Of a stretch of DNA of 64,000 nt, positions 10,283-20,988 are shown piece by piece. Each line of letters starts with the position of its first letter. Positions within the stretch are counted from its first letter, which is position 1. Under the pieces are notes generated by a model that searched no databases, had not been told where the DNA came from, and was given only the letters and a program-made list of their open reading frames with translations. Position numbers and translations under genes: made by a program. Where the stretch lies: NCBI RefSeq assembly GCF_037975245.1, contig NC_092579.1, forward strand, positions 11,828,678 to 11,892,677, read 5' to 3'. Source of the DNA: Apostichopus japonicus. Lineage: Eukaryota; Echinodermata; Holothuroidea; Aspidochirotida; Stichopodidae.

Positions 10283-10456
10283 ATGGCGGCGACAGTAACA
10301 AAATCGCTGAGTCGAGGTAATCGTTTTGTGACTGGCCGTCTTAGACAACCATTTCACCGAAACTTTACAGCATCATGTAGGAGAGTACAAGATCCACAAA
10401 TGGGAGAACTTGTTTGCTGTAACTCTCTTTCGTTGGTTCGTTTTGGCCTATTTTGT
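10283..10456 (+). CDS. candidate 5' exon, mitochondrial-presequence-like N-terminus
   Basis: The ATG lies inside CAAAATGGCGGC, a match to the YY1 element that often overlaps starts of housekeeping and mitochondrial genes. The first ~34 residues (MAATVTKSLSRGNRFVTGRL, then RQPFHRNFTASCRR) have eight or more Arg/Lys, many Ser/Thr and no acidic residue. This is the composition of a matrix-targeting presequence, with an R-N-F-T-A-S octapeptide-like site. The frame then runs to a stop at 10465. A possible donor TGT|GTGAGT follows 10456 and a better one, CCG|GTAAGT, follows 10590, so the true exon end is uncertain. A weaker GAG|GTAATC donor follows 10316. The mature protein is not in view and I cannot name it. 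It may also be a spurious frame. Confidence 0.35.
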
Positions 10457-10590
10457 GTGAGTTAGGAATACATGTGTGAGGACGAAGTTGGATTGCAATC
10501 GTTGTTTCATAGGTTTTCGTTGATTTTTTCTCGGGTATCTTTGCCCTACCATACATTGGAATTACTTTTAATCCATTCTGTGAGTTTCCG

Positions 10591-11736
10591 GTAAGTTGTA
10601 AACTATCAATGTCTGTAAATTCTGTGAGTGAAACGTAGGACCGACTTTACGTTAAATGCGGGCAAATTCAAATTTAATGATATGCGTGATCGTTGATCAT
10701 TCTTCGAGGTCACGGGGTCAGACTTCCAACTGCCAAGGACAACTACTGGAGAGAAGGAAATAAATGGATGAAAAACATGGGAGTAATTTTGGTGGTATCA
10801 TCATCTCATTTTGGGTGGTACTGCTTACTCACAAGGGTCCATAAGGGGGTTTCAATTTTCAAGAAAAGACACTAAACTGGAAACAGATGATTACGCCAAT
10901 TTATGTGGCTTGTGGACTTGGCTGTAGTCTACATCACATTTTCCATCAGTAAGTCATGGGTAGCGATAGGTGAAATCATTTCATCTTTGTCCTTTTTTAT
11001 ATATTTCATATACCACAATTTAAGGTGATGACACATTTATTGATATCGATTACATGGGGATGAAACCATCAATTTTATGCAACAAAGTTAAACTTAAAAT
11101 TATGTGATTATAGTTTACTGTATGAAGAACAAGACATGGAAATTAAAGTAAGGAAGCTAGATTTATTCTCAGACCATTCAGTGGGTACGTTTAGTCACTT
11201 GTTATTAAAGGAGCAATTCTCAAATACTGTATTGATCAGCACAATCAACCTAAGGGGTGGCACTATAGTGTTCCCAACAGTTGATCAGTTTTCAAAATAA
11301 GTATATTGACTATATACTCTAGGCCTTCAAAACTCTTTTCATGACAAATTTTTAACTGTCTTTCCGATCGTCAGCTTTGGAGTTTGTCCAGTGGATGACT
11401 GTAATATTACTTTATGCCAGATTACATTGTAACTAAGGAGGATCCAAACGGGATCCAATACGGAGCTAGGGCTGGTGATAGAGGGCGAACAGTGTTATAA
11501 AGGTTACCAGGACATTCTAGGCAGTGTGGTAGAACGTCAAGGGTAGAACATATATTGCAACTTGCTGGGTGGTAAGTTTGGGGGTGAAAAATACGTACAT
11601 CAGGTTAGAAGTGCTCTATAGAATGGGGTTGTACTTTGCAATCAGCTGTTTAACCCTGTTTTCCTGAAATTGAAAACTTGTTCACGAAGGTGGTATATGA
11701 ATGCATGTTGGCGTCTTCCATTTTGACCTTCAGCCT
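10591..11736. other. non-coding, possible intron after donor at 10591
   Basis: Starts at a strong donor-like GTAAGT (10591). The rest is unique AT-rich DNA with no recognised element. A locally GC-richer part at 11430-11640 has short open frames but no codon pattern I trust. Confidence 0.35.
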
Positions 11737-11835
11737 CTGAAGAAGATCCTGCTAGGATCGAAACGTCAGGCCCTCTTACTTTTACACATTCTCTTACACA
11801 GGCTCTTTAGTGAATAAGCAGTTTGTTAACAGTTT
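11737..11835 (+). repeat. dispersed repeat with hammerhead-like core
   Basis: CTGAAGA, then A, then a 5-bp stem GATCC/GGATC with loop TGCTA, then GAAAC (11737-11764). This resembles the CUGANGA...stem II...GAAA core of a type I hammerhead ribozyme with one extra A. The following text (ACACAGGCTCTTTAGTGAATAAG, 11797-11819) recurs, diverged, at about 47209-47233, again preceded by CCTGCTAG. It is therefore part of a dispersed repeat. Hammerhead motifs of this kind are known from Penelope-like and related retroelements in animals. I could not define stem III or the cleavage site, so ribozyme activity is unproven. Confidence 0.4.
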
Positions 11836-12319
11836 TGTTTCATTTTGATTTCCATTTTGACAGTTAGAAGACACAGGAGTGACCAATTGATAAGGGATCA
11901 AAACATTTAGAAATGTTGGTTCAGATAATTTATACTCAAATTGAAGGAATTAAAATTGAATGAGATTAAGAGATAAATTGTTATAGATCTGTCTGATTTA
12001 GGTATAAACCCCTGATAATACATAACACAGCAGCTATAATCAAAAGATCAAAATGGCCTCCAGGAAGTTACATTTCACTTGAGAAAAGCCTTAAGGTATC
12101 ATTTCAATTACGAATCCGCTGCGGTAGACAGGGGGCATGAGTACCATATAATTAGTAGGGAGATAAGAACAAAAAACTCTCCTTTGGTAATTTCAACTAT
12201 AATTTAACAGTAACACATGGCATTTATTGTGGTTTCTCCTCCCGTCACACCTGGGAGTTTGAAATTACAGATGATGTTTCAATAGCAACAGACAGAAAGT
12301 GCAGGAAGAGGCAATTTTG

Positions 12320-12402
12320 AGGGTGTTCTTGCAGAGATGAGATTTCTAGGGTGTCTAGAGATGAGATTTTGACTGAGGGTGTCTAGAGATGAGGTTATAG
12401 GA
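12320..12402 (+). repeat. 28-bp tandem repeat, three copies
   Basis: AGGGTGTCTAGAGATGAGATTTT-like units start at 12320, 12348 and 12376, exactly 28 bp apart. Copies two and three are the closest. Confidence 0.7.
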
Positions 12403-14270
12403 TATCTACAAGGAGTGGGTGACACCACTTATTAGGAGAGACAATTGATCTGGAATCTGATTTGGGAAGGATGTCATCATAGTCAGAGATTTGATGAGAT
12501 AATGGTTACCAGTTGCTAGAAATACTTACAATATTAAGTGACATCAACACTTTCAATCAATTTCAATAAATCCATCAAAACAGGAAAGGACATTTAATCG
12601 ATAATTGAAATAATTGCTTGCACACATGTTGGATCGATAAATCGATAATCGGGAGTTTGCATAATGACAAACTCAAAGAAATCATCTTATATCACGTTGT
12701 ATACCTCTGCATTTTAATTATTTCAAAATATTTGCTCATCTAACAGGTAATTTTAATTATATCACATTGGCTTGTACCATTGTATAAATAGATGTTGCAA
12801 TTTTGAGAAGCTGTCAATGTATACTTCCACAATGAAATAATGCTTTTACTGAAAGCAGGTAGAAGCAAAGATCATCATTGGAAATGACATGGAGCATATG
12901 TTATATAGGATCATTGGTTATTATACATATATTCACAGGCAGTGAATGAGTAATATTGAGTCGATATGGCGTACAGGGGAAGAAAAGGCAACATGGTGGC
13001 CTACTTGAGTGATACAGCTTTGAGTAATTTATAATGTTGATACATTCAGGATCATTCAAGTTTTGCAATATAAGCTGTTTAGTCTGACCAATAATTGTAA
13101 ATCATTATAGATCATAAGAATAAAATATGAATATGCATATATTCAATTTACCAATGATGATCACAGAGGAGGTAACAATACTGTCCTTTTATGATTTTGT
13201 CATTAAACTAATAATACTTAGGGCTTGATAACAAATACAAAGATACAACATGCTTGCATATAATATGTCCACATGAACATCCTCCATTCACTTGAATATT
13301 TATTGACTCTCAGATATTAAAAATACCAGAGTCCAATTTCCGTCGGATTTTTATGAGGGGAAATGTCTAGCCACAAATAAATTGCTGTTTAATGATATCC
13401 CTTTGGGATAAGGTTTACTCTTTTTTTGTTTGCAGCTTTCTCTCATTAGATTACTTTATACTTTATAACCATCTGAGTCAATGACATATTGTGGTATCTT
13501 TGGTGTGCTCAAATTTTTCTGAGATTAAAGATACTTGCTGCATTAAGTGAACTTGTTTTTGAACAATTTGGAGAGGTCTTGTTTTGTCTTTCATTTAACT
13601 TATTTGATTTTCATAACAATTCTGATATAAGGGATGGGGGAGGGGGGGGGGGGGTAAACTACCATACAGTATGGGCAGTTTGTGATCTTTATACGTTCCA
13701 ATTTAACAGAGAATTTTAAGTTATGATGAAATCAAAATAACACCAATTATCATTATATATCGCATATATCATATGTTAGCAAATATACACAATGGTCTGG
13801 CAGAATTTATGATAGTGTAACACTGTTACGTACTGTAAAGTTGTGGAGCAATGGGAGTTTTGTGTGGAAGGTGTGGAACCATTGTGTTAGTTTAAATCCC
13901 CTTGGAATTTAATAGGGGTTATCTCTCCTGGCATTAAGTAAACCAGTTGTAATTGTTGGCAGATTATGGCTTTTGGGGCTGCTCCTATGGATCGGCAATG
14001 TGGTATCAGGCTTATCCTGGGATTGTGATGTAACACATGTGATATTTTCTAGGGATACTCATGTGATCACATTCATCTCTGTAAAGGAGTACAATTGTTT
14101 AGGGATGGTAGGAATGCACTGTAGTATTATGTCTTAAGCTAACTTGTAGATTAAAGTTCATCATTTGTATACATGTGGTATTTCCACGTATTGTTAACAT
14201 TGTAAGAAGCGCTCTTTTCAATATATCGCTGTTAGAAATACCATCACCTCTCTGGATTTATTTTGTGTAC
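12403..14270. other. non-coding, no gene seen
   Basis: AT-rich DNA. Positions 12597-12650 carry three ATCGATAA-type words (TAATCGATAATT, GATCGATAAATCGATAATCG), a small cluster resembling DREF/BEAF-type sites. A G run lies at 13642-13654. The frame at 13489-13719 crosses that run and is not convincing. Confidence 0.45.
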
Positions 14271-14280
14271 ATCTTAATTC

Positions 14281-14497
14281 TATGTATGTATGTATGTATG
14301 TATATGTGATCTTCCCGCAAGCAGGAACTCGCGAAAGAAGCCATGGAGGCTTATAGACTCGCAAGCTGACCGAAGCCAATCTCTCGGCACACATCCATTT
14401 AACGTCCATGTCGGGAAGTTGTTATTGAACAACACCCTTGCCAGACGACACACATTGCTGTCGGCGGGGAATCGAACCGGGGATCTCATGACCCCGG
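14281..14497 (-). mobile_element. structured tRNA-derived SINE, copy 1, ending in a foldback
   Basis: On the minus strand this copy holds box B (GGTTCGATTCC), the conserved 3' body with the TTCGGTCAGCTTGCG and GCGAGTTCCTGCTTGCGGGA segments, and an (ATAC)n tail at 14281-14304. The tRNA 5' half with box A, present at 52.4 and 62.0 kb, is missing. In its place the sequence turns back on itself (see the inverted repeat at 14422-14589). It is clearly diverged from the other copies. Confidence 0.8.
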
Positions 14498-14589
14498 TTC
14501 GATTCCCCGCCGACCGGGGTCATGAGATCCCCGGTTCGATTCCCCGCCGACAGCAATGTGTGTCGTCTGGCAAGGGTGTTGTTCAATAA
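14422..14589. repeat. perfect 77-bp inverted repeat (foldback) from the SINE head
   Basis: 14422-14498 and 14513-14589 are exact reverse complements as I read them, with a 14-nt spacer TCGATTCCCCGCCG. The spacer plus flanks is itself another copy of the box B segment, so box B occurs twice on the plus strand (14496, 14533) and once inverted (about 14467). The transcript could form a long hairpin. The open frame at 14290-14589 is only an artefact of this GC-rich DNA. Confidence 0.9.
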
Positions 14590-16740
14590 TTCTCTGGCCA
14601 ATTACAATACAACATCTTAGGCCAAGAACCCTGAATCGGCTGGCCGGCGCTACGCAGAGAGTAAAGTGTTACAATATATACAGTATAAAGTTTCCATAGT
14701 GTTATAAAAACCAAACTTTAGTTTGACACTCTTCCTAAGGAGACTATGTTTATCATGTTGGTAGTATAGTCAGCTAGAATATACACTTTAACAACAGAGA
14801 AGCATAGTCATAAATTATTAGCCTATGTGTTGAACAAAACCTGCTAAGAAATATCTTTAAATATATATAATGCATTTTTATGAGAAGAATGAAGACTTGA
14901 TCAAGTCTAAATATGATATATAGAATCAGTTTGTCTTGGAGTTTAATGTATTTTTGTTATTTACCATATTTTCCTTAACAGATTAGAGTTAAAAAATTAT
15001 GTACACGTAAGAAAAGCTTGATATTGAATATTAAACCTTAACCTGTTGTCATATGCAATGCCAAGTCAGCCTTTCACCTTAAAAATATGAACACATAAAC
15101 AAAAAGGAAAGTAATGAAAATTCTAGTTAGTGAGTGGTAGTACTTAGACACATTGTCAAAATTTCAGCCCGCTGACATGATTGTAAGAGCCCAGCACGAT
15201 ATATCTCTCAAATAGAACAACAGTTTTCTGAGTGTTTTGGAGATTTTAATCCCATGTGAAGTAAATTTCTATAATTCAAATAAAAGGATTGGCTCTGTAC
15301 CTTTCCTTTTAAAAAGCAATATGTGGAAAAACATTTCATTTCCCAGGAGATGGTATAAGAGATAGAAAAATAATTACAGCAAAGGCTCCAAGCAACGATA
15401 AGACCAAAATATATCTACCCCAGCGGCCAGTGACATGCCTTGGAGACACATTCAACACTTATTTTACTGTTAATGTTTCCAATCTCCATCAATTAAAAAA
15501 AAAAAAAAAAAATTCCCCAAACATTACTCAGATAAGCATGTGATACATATAACTATATGTGGGGATACATTAGTAGAACAGTTTATTGATTTCATTTTGC
15601 TACCTTTGGGTGAATATTTGAACAATATCCCAATAGATAATGTACACACTAACTATATAGATGCAGTAAAAACTGGACTATACTGACAAATCGGGGCCGG
15701 AGGATATCCGGATATATGAAAATGGATAATCCAGGTTTCCTATACTACATTAAAGTTTAATCTTTGAGAAATGTTTGTTTATAGAACATATTGTGTATAA
15801 TGTGTTACAATTGTAAACAGATTCAGCATTTACTCTGAGCTGTCTTGTGTGCCATTTGTGTTATCATTGAATGGGACACAAAAAGCCAATTAATTATCTT
15901 AATTTGGCTTAATTATATGACAGTGATCTTGGTGAAGAAAAACTCCATCAAACAGCTAAGAAAAATGTTGTTCTGTTTGGTAGATATCCTACTTTAATGG
16001 TTGTGTCTGGGAGTGGTCATTTTGTAAATCTGTGATGTGATAGTGTCATTAGGATCTGAATCTGATTTACTTTCTTTGTGGGGGGAGGAGAGGGGAAGGG
16101 GAAGGGGGAGGGGGAGGGGAGCGGAAGGGGATTATCACTTTACAATACTCTCAACAAATCGTTTAACATTCACTAATATTTTGATACTTTACCACAACAA
16201 CAATTTTAAATGAATTTAAGGACCTACATTATTAATTACAAACATGAAATAATATACTATTATTAATCCACTTTGCAATTATTTCTCCATTTTCCATGGT
16301 CTCTACTTCCCAAACAATTTATAAATAATAATCTTGATCAGGTATAGTATGTCGGACTTCTTCACGTTAAATCTTTCCATTGCTGAAAGACCACACGTCA
16401 GCAGCTGATGAAGGGTTTTTGTGAGATATCAAGTTGCCTAAAGTCTTGGCCTAATTGGTAGTACATTATATTGAGCGGCCTTCTCATCCAACCTTAGAAA
16501 TGCCTTAAACACTTAACACAAATCCATCTTCATTTACACCTCCTCAAATAAACACAATATACTTAAGAGTTTCTATAAGCAGCTAGTGTACGTGAGCAAT
16601 CGTAATCTCCTCTCTAGCCATCCTTTATCTTCCCACGTCAATCTCCATCCCATATTAGACCTCCAGGAACAAAAAATCTACCGATGACACTAAGTGAGGC
16701 AAAAAATTTTGAGAACGGACAATTACAAAAAAGCTACGAA
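14590..16740. other. non-coding; poly-A and G-rich purine tract
   Basis: Contains an A17-18 run at about 15495-15512, a 12-bp perfect palindrome ATATCCGGATAT at 15704-15715, and a purine tract at 16080-16131 with six or more G runs of four to six. Nothing coding is recognised. Confidence 0.5.
16080..16131 (+). repeat. G-rich polypurine tract with G-quadruplex potential
   Basis: Runs GGGGGG, GGGG, GGGG, GGGGG, GGGGG, GGGG and GGGG are separated by one to four mostly purine bases. The plus strand can form G-quadruplexes, and the pure R/Y asymmetry allows triplex DNA. Confidence 0.6.
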
Positions 16741-16759
16741 ATTAAACTGCCATCATGTA

Positions 16760-16820
16760 ATGCGGCGGCCATCGGCATAGCTATCCTTTGATAATCAGCA
16801 TATATCCAATCAAGTGTAAA
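16760..16820 (+). promoter_or_regulatory. YY1-like GC element before the 16821 start
   Basis: GCGGCGGCCATCGG (about 16762-16775) contains CGGCCATC, the reverse orientation of a YY1 site, in otherwise AT-rich DNA, 45 bp before the candidate ATG. YY1 sites near the start are common in nuclear genes for mitochondrial proteins. Weak evidence alone. Confidence 0.25.
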
Positions 16821-17105
16821 ATGAGCTTCTTAAACTCACCACTTTCTCCGCAAACAAAGTCCGCCTGCCGTAAAATGCTCTTTGCCAGAAAGAATGTTTG
16901 CTTTTGCCAAACATTTCAAAGGCTACCTCTTCATATACTAACTGTGACTCAAATGACAAACAATGGAGTATTATATTATCGAAATGTTAGTGAAACAGGA
17001 GTTTTGTCATTTCTATGTTTACTTCTTATTAGCACACTGCCATTACTAAGAATAGGTTTTACAATTTTATTGGTAGTAACAATCATTGGATTCAGTTTGG
17101 AACAG
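16821..17105 (+). CDS. candidate 5' exon: mitochondrial two-pass membrane protein (TMEM70-like layout)
   Basis: ATG 16821 (in-frame upstream residues have only TTG starts) opens 95 codons ending CAG|GTACAG, an acceptable donor, in phase 0. Two codons past it is a stop. The first ~55 residues contain no Asp or Glu but several Lys/Arg, Cys and Phe (for example KMLFARKNVCFCQTFQRLPL), as in a matrix presequence. Then comes NGVLYYRNVSETG, followed by two hydrophobic stretches (about residues 61-75 and 79-92) separated by a short RIG turn. TMEM70/TMEM186/TMEM223 proteins, mitochondrial assembly factors of the inner membrane, share the layout presequence, G-x-L-x-Y-x-x-N segment, membrane hairpin. 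The match is in layout and a few residues only. No second exon was located. It could be chance in a low-constraint region. Confidence 0.33.
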
Positions 17106-20100
17106 GTACAGTAATTGACTGAATTAATATGCACATATGACACCAATACGCAAATGGGAGACGGGAATCGATCATCTGAAGTTAAAATGATTTATGATGT
17201 TTGTGTGCCTCTTGCAGGTGTCCCCCATCTCCCCCCCCCCCCCCGTTGAAAAACGCTGAACTAAACCACATCAGTCCACTTATTCCATAGCAGACATTTT
17301 TCTGTCAACTGTGTTATGTTATATATAAAATAAAGGAGAACTTTCTCATCAAATAAGAAGAAAACTTAATAAATAAGAAATTCTAAACCCCTTCCAGAGT
17401 CAGATGTAACATGTCAGTGACATTTCTTTACGATAGATCTAAAATACATTACAATGTTATGAAGACGTAACTCATAACTCGCAAAATGCGTTCATACTGC
17501 AACGGTACCTTCGGAGACAGGAAAAAATTTCATCCGCATCAACTACGAGCAGTGACTCACTCCTTCACAACCAATTCCCATATCAAACTTTCCATTTCCG
17601 GGCAGAGAGGATCTTCTATCGATCAGTGAATTATCTTGTTTATGCTAACTGGGACTGGAAATATTAGATTTCACGCCTGTGTGTATCCGTTGAAGCGATC
17701 CCAATTTCATTATTCATTATGGTTCGACTTTATCTTCATAATGTCTACTGATAGATGGTTTGCAACAGACTAACATATATATGACAAAATGTAATTAATG
17801 TTAGGAGTAGATGTATACACACCTCCTCTTTCAAGTTTATATACATCTCAGACCTGTTTATGATATCTTTTTTATCTTTTCTAAGTCTTAAAACATTTGT
17901 CTTCTTAGATGTGTCTAATGACTTTTATCTATAAGCTGTTAATGAAATATGAGATCAAGTAAAAGGTTGATAAGGATTTGGAAAAAACCTTGAAAGTGAG
18001 AGGAAAAGAGAACTTGGAATATAAAGTAGGGACAATTAAGTCAAAATGTATGAGACAAAATTTCTTCCCAATATGTATTAAGCTATGGTGTATTGTCAAG
18101 CTCAATGCCAGTCCCATACATATCATCACAGGACAATGGAAATCTCCTAACTTGATATATGGAATCAGACTGTTAAACTTACATCAATAATGCAAAGCAT
18201 AATTCCTTTTGTATTGTTTTGATGTGATCATTGCATTATGCAGAAAACTCTAAATTTGAGAGACACGATTGGTATTTGTACTACTTAATTGTGTTAATCT
18301 GTTTTTTCCTCTGAACCAGATGTTAAAGATATCTTTGGAGTTTAACACTATCTCACATCAAAACTACAGATAAGTGACAGTGGTTTTGGATTCTAGAATT
18401 ATGTGACTATATTCCATTTCCCCATAGTTTCATTCTAGAATCTAGTAATTCTGTACATAATTCAAAAATTCAAAAATTGTAACATCTACTCCATCTCGTT
18501 CCCTATACATCCCCTCCTTCCTCTCCCTCCTCCCAATGTCCCCCTCCTCCAATCTCTCTCTTCCCACTACTCCCTTCTTCTCCTCCTTCCTCTCCCTCCT
18601 CCCAATGTCCTTCTCCTCCAATCTCTCTCCTCCCACCACTCCCCTCTTTCCCTCTTCTATTCCTAACCATCCTTTCCACCTTCCTCTCCTCAACCTCCTG
18701 TCTTTACTGCTAATAAACATGTTGTCGTTTCTTTTTTTCCTTCTTCTTCTTCCTTTGTCCCCCTTTAAATTAAGGAGCAACATATTGGGAACTTCTTATA
18801 TATGTAATTGTTTCACACAAACAACGACTAAAACTACACCAAAGAGATGTATCATCAAATACCATAGAATGTCATGCTATGGTCACTTAAGGGTCAAATA
18901 TATATGTCCATTTCAGCCTGAAGCAATGATATTTTCAGGTATTACAGGAAATTGATTGAAATTGGATATCTTACTCAGTCTCTGCCTCGATTTTAAAGCA
19001 GCTTTTTCCTTCAATATTGATCATTTTTGCAAATACTATTTCAAACTAAAATCCCATAACGACATCGGTAGCTTCTATTGTCAAGTTTCATTGACAGAAA
19101 GTGACAAAAAAAGGTTGAAAATTTCAAAATTTGAAGTAGTGTCCTGGCATGAAGACATTGAAGATTGACTTGGGAGTTTAAAAGATAAAAGATTCTCACA
19201 TTAACATTCACTTGGTGAAAAGTTTAACTCTCGAAACTGCTTTAAGTATATTATACGAGGGCGGCCGAGTCAGGACAATTGTATAGAACAATTTTGTCAG
19301 CTGCTTCCAGCATCTTTTAGAAGGTAAAATTTGGAGTTAATTAACACAAATGAGTTGTAATCCAAAGAGCCGATAATTCCAGAGTAAATCAAGAAATTGT
19401 ATCTCGTTACACCTGTAAGACTATTAGCACAGTTTGAAACAGTGAATCTGAAAAGTACAACGATCAAATTACATACAGGCCTTTAACTCATGCATATATA
19501 GAAGAAAGCTAATTGTCAAAATTAGTGGTTTTACTACTGAAGGATTAACCTGCTTTTTTCTTCTTCCAGTTTTTGATTTTTTGTTTCATCTTGCAGCTAC
19601 AAAGAATTGGTTCAGTCACAGATTTTGTGTGAAAAGTAGGTTATTCAACGGTAAAACTTGAAGATGAAAAAGGCCCTTATAGCCAAGCGCATGATATGTT
19701 CTCAATATGAATGTCAATATGAATATTGGTGAATCAGGAGAATACATACATATATCTAATTACCAAAGATGTCTTCACTTTTCAGATTCTGTTACACAGT
19801 CATGTTCCAATTAGCGCTGACCAAGGATAATTTGGACAATGAAGCATATTTTTTAGAAAATATCAATGTCCTTAATTTAGCCAGGTTTCATTTCAAATGA
19901 AGTATAAGTAAAAAGTCAATTTCTGATTCAATTTTTCCAGTTTTGCATTTAACTGTGTATTAATAATGATTGTCTGGGATTAATTAATTACGCCCTATTT
20001 AACCTTTCAGTAGAGAGGAAAAAACCTAGAAATGTGTTAAAGCAGTGGCTGATTGCAATCTTATTTTGAATAAACCCCAGTTCTTCTTTTGTAAATATTA

Positions 20101-20240
20101 CAGAAAACTCAAATGGCTGCTTTTATCTTATTCCCACATAATGCAAGCTTACATGGCCCCTGAGTTTTACAGAGTAGTAGTTAATGACTTATTCTTAACA
20201 AAACCTGTTGTGACTCTGCAATGTGTCAAATGTTTAAAGA
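17106..20240. other. non-coding; pyrimidine repeat and one CpG-richer unique block
   Basis: A C14 run lies at 17231-17244. Positions 17480-17730 are CpG-richer and non-repetitive (for example CAACGGTACCTTCGG, TATGCTAACTGGG). They look like a conserved regulatory element or an unrecognised exon, but no frame stands out. Positions 18500-18760 are a C/T-rich repeat. The remainder is AT-rich, and the frames at 17978-18190 and 18956-19168 have no coding signature. Confidence 0.4.
18515..18652 (+). repeat. 69-bp tandem duplication in a pyrimidine tract
   Basis: TCCTTCCTCTCCCTCCTCCC at 18515 is repeated at 18584. Both copies continue AATGTCC, CTCCTCCAATCTCTCTC and TCCCAC. The tract is nearly pure C/T on the plus strand and generates the spurious Arg/Glu/Gly-rich minus-strand frame at 18442-18783. 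Confidence 0.75.
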
Positions 20241-20420
20241 GACTGTGTAGTGATCAGGGCAAATTTGAAGGATTTTTCGCGGTTGTCCCTCGGACAACCA
20301 AGTCTTGTTGTCCAAACAGCAGATTTGGTTTTCCGAAAGTAACAATGATCAATCAGTACACTGTAGGAGGGATGCATAGGTTAGGTGAATAGAGCACCAA
20401 TTTGGGTCAGTAAATCTCTA
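20240..20420 (+). repeat. dispersed repeat, copy 1
   Basis: Shares diverged but collinear blocks with the reverse complement of 46610-46830: GGGCAAATTT, CGGACAACCA, CAGCAAATTTG-like, ACTGTAGGAGGGATGCATAGG, GGTGAATA, ACCAATTT. The family is unknown to me. The frame at 20045-20392 overlaps it and is not a gene. It lies about 230 bp left of the hAT MITE. Confidence 0.65.
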
Positions 20421-20642
20421 CTCTTCAGGTGGATCCTTGGCCTACCACTCTGTTTTGTTTTATTTCAGTATCTCAAAAGTGATAGAGGGTATTTGGGGGT
20501 ATTTGGTTTAAATTAGGCTGTCTCGGACGAGCATTAAAAATTTGCTATGGGAAACTATTATTGCTAGCTCTGCTGAAATAGTCATAATATTTCAGAAACA
20601 TACACTAAAAAATTAGATCCTTTCAAGGAATGAAGCACTTGA

Positions 20643-20988
20643 TGACTGAGCAAAGGTGGCACCAGCCATGGTAATCTGTGGGGGGGAAGGGGGTGGGGCA
20701 ACTAGGGGCAAGAAATGTAACACTGATATGGAGGAGGGAGAAGGTTTTTTTTCCCTTTTGTGAATTTTTCTACAAGTAAAAGTGAGTTAGAGGCATAATG
20801 ATGCTATCATTTTTCATAGTAATGCACTGCATTGGAAGCTGTTTCTAATATATACAAATGATAAGCCTAGTTCTATATGTTTAGGATAAGTAGCAGATTT
20901 GATTGGATGGAAACTGGGGGGGCAAGGAAAACTCTGAGGAGACAATTGGCCCCCCCATCCCTTCCCACAGGGCACCACTGTGACTGAG
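20643..20988. mobile_element. hAT-type MITE, 330 bp, with perfect 8-bp target duplication
   Basis: The element 20651-20980 is bounded by TGACTGAG at 20643-20650 and 20981-20988. Its ends are imperfect terminal inverted repeats: CAAAGGTGGCACC on the left and, reversed, CAGTGGTGCCCTG on the right. These are followed by G-rich (left) and C-rich (right) stretches. An 8-bp duplication and CA...TG ends of CAGnGGTG type are hallmarks of hAT transposons (family knowledge). It has no transposase frame, so it is non-autonomous. Confidence 0.8.

Noticed and set aside
14290-14589. 99-codon open frame
   Set aside because: Spans SINE body and palindrome. Open only because this stretch is GC-rich.
18442-18955. 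Long frames on both strands (113 and 139 codons)
   Set aside because: Generated by the 69-bp pyrimidine duplication. Opposite-strand frames are open together, as in simple repeats.
20045-20392. 115-codon frame with Cys-rich middle (CVKCLKRLC)
   Set aside because: Its 3' half is the dispersed repeat also present at 46.7 kb. The Cys pattern is isolated and lacks further ligands.
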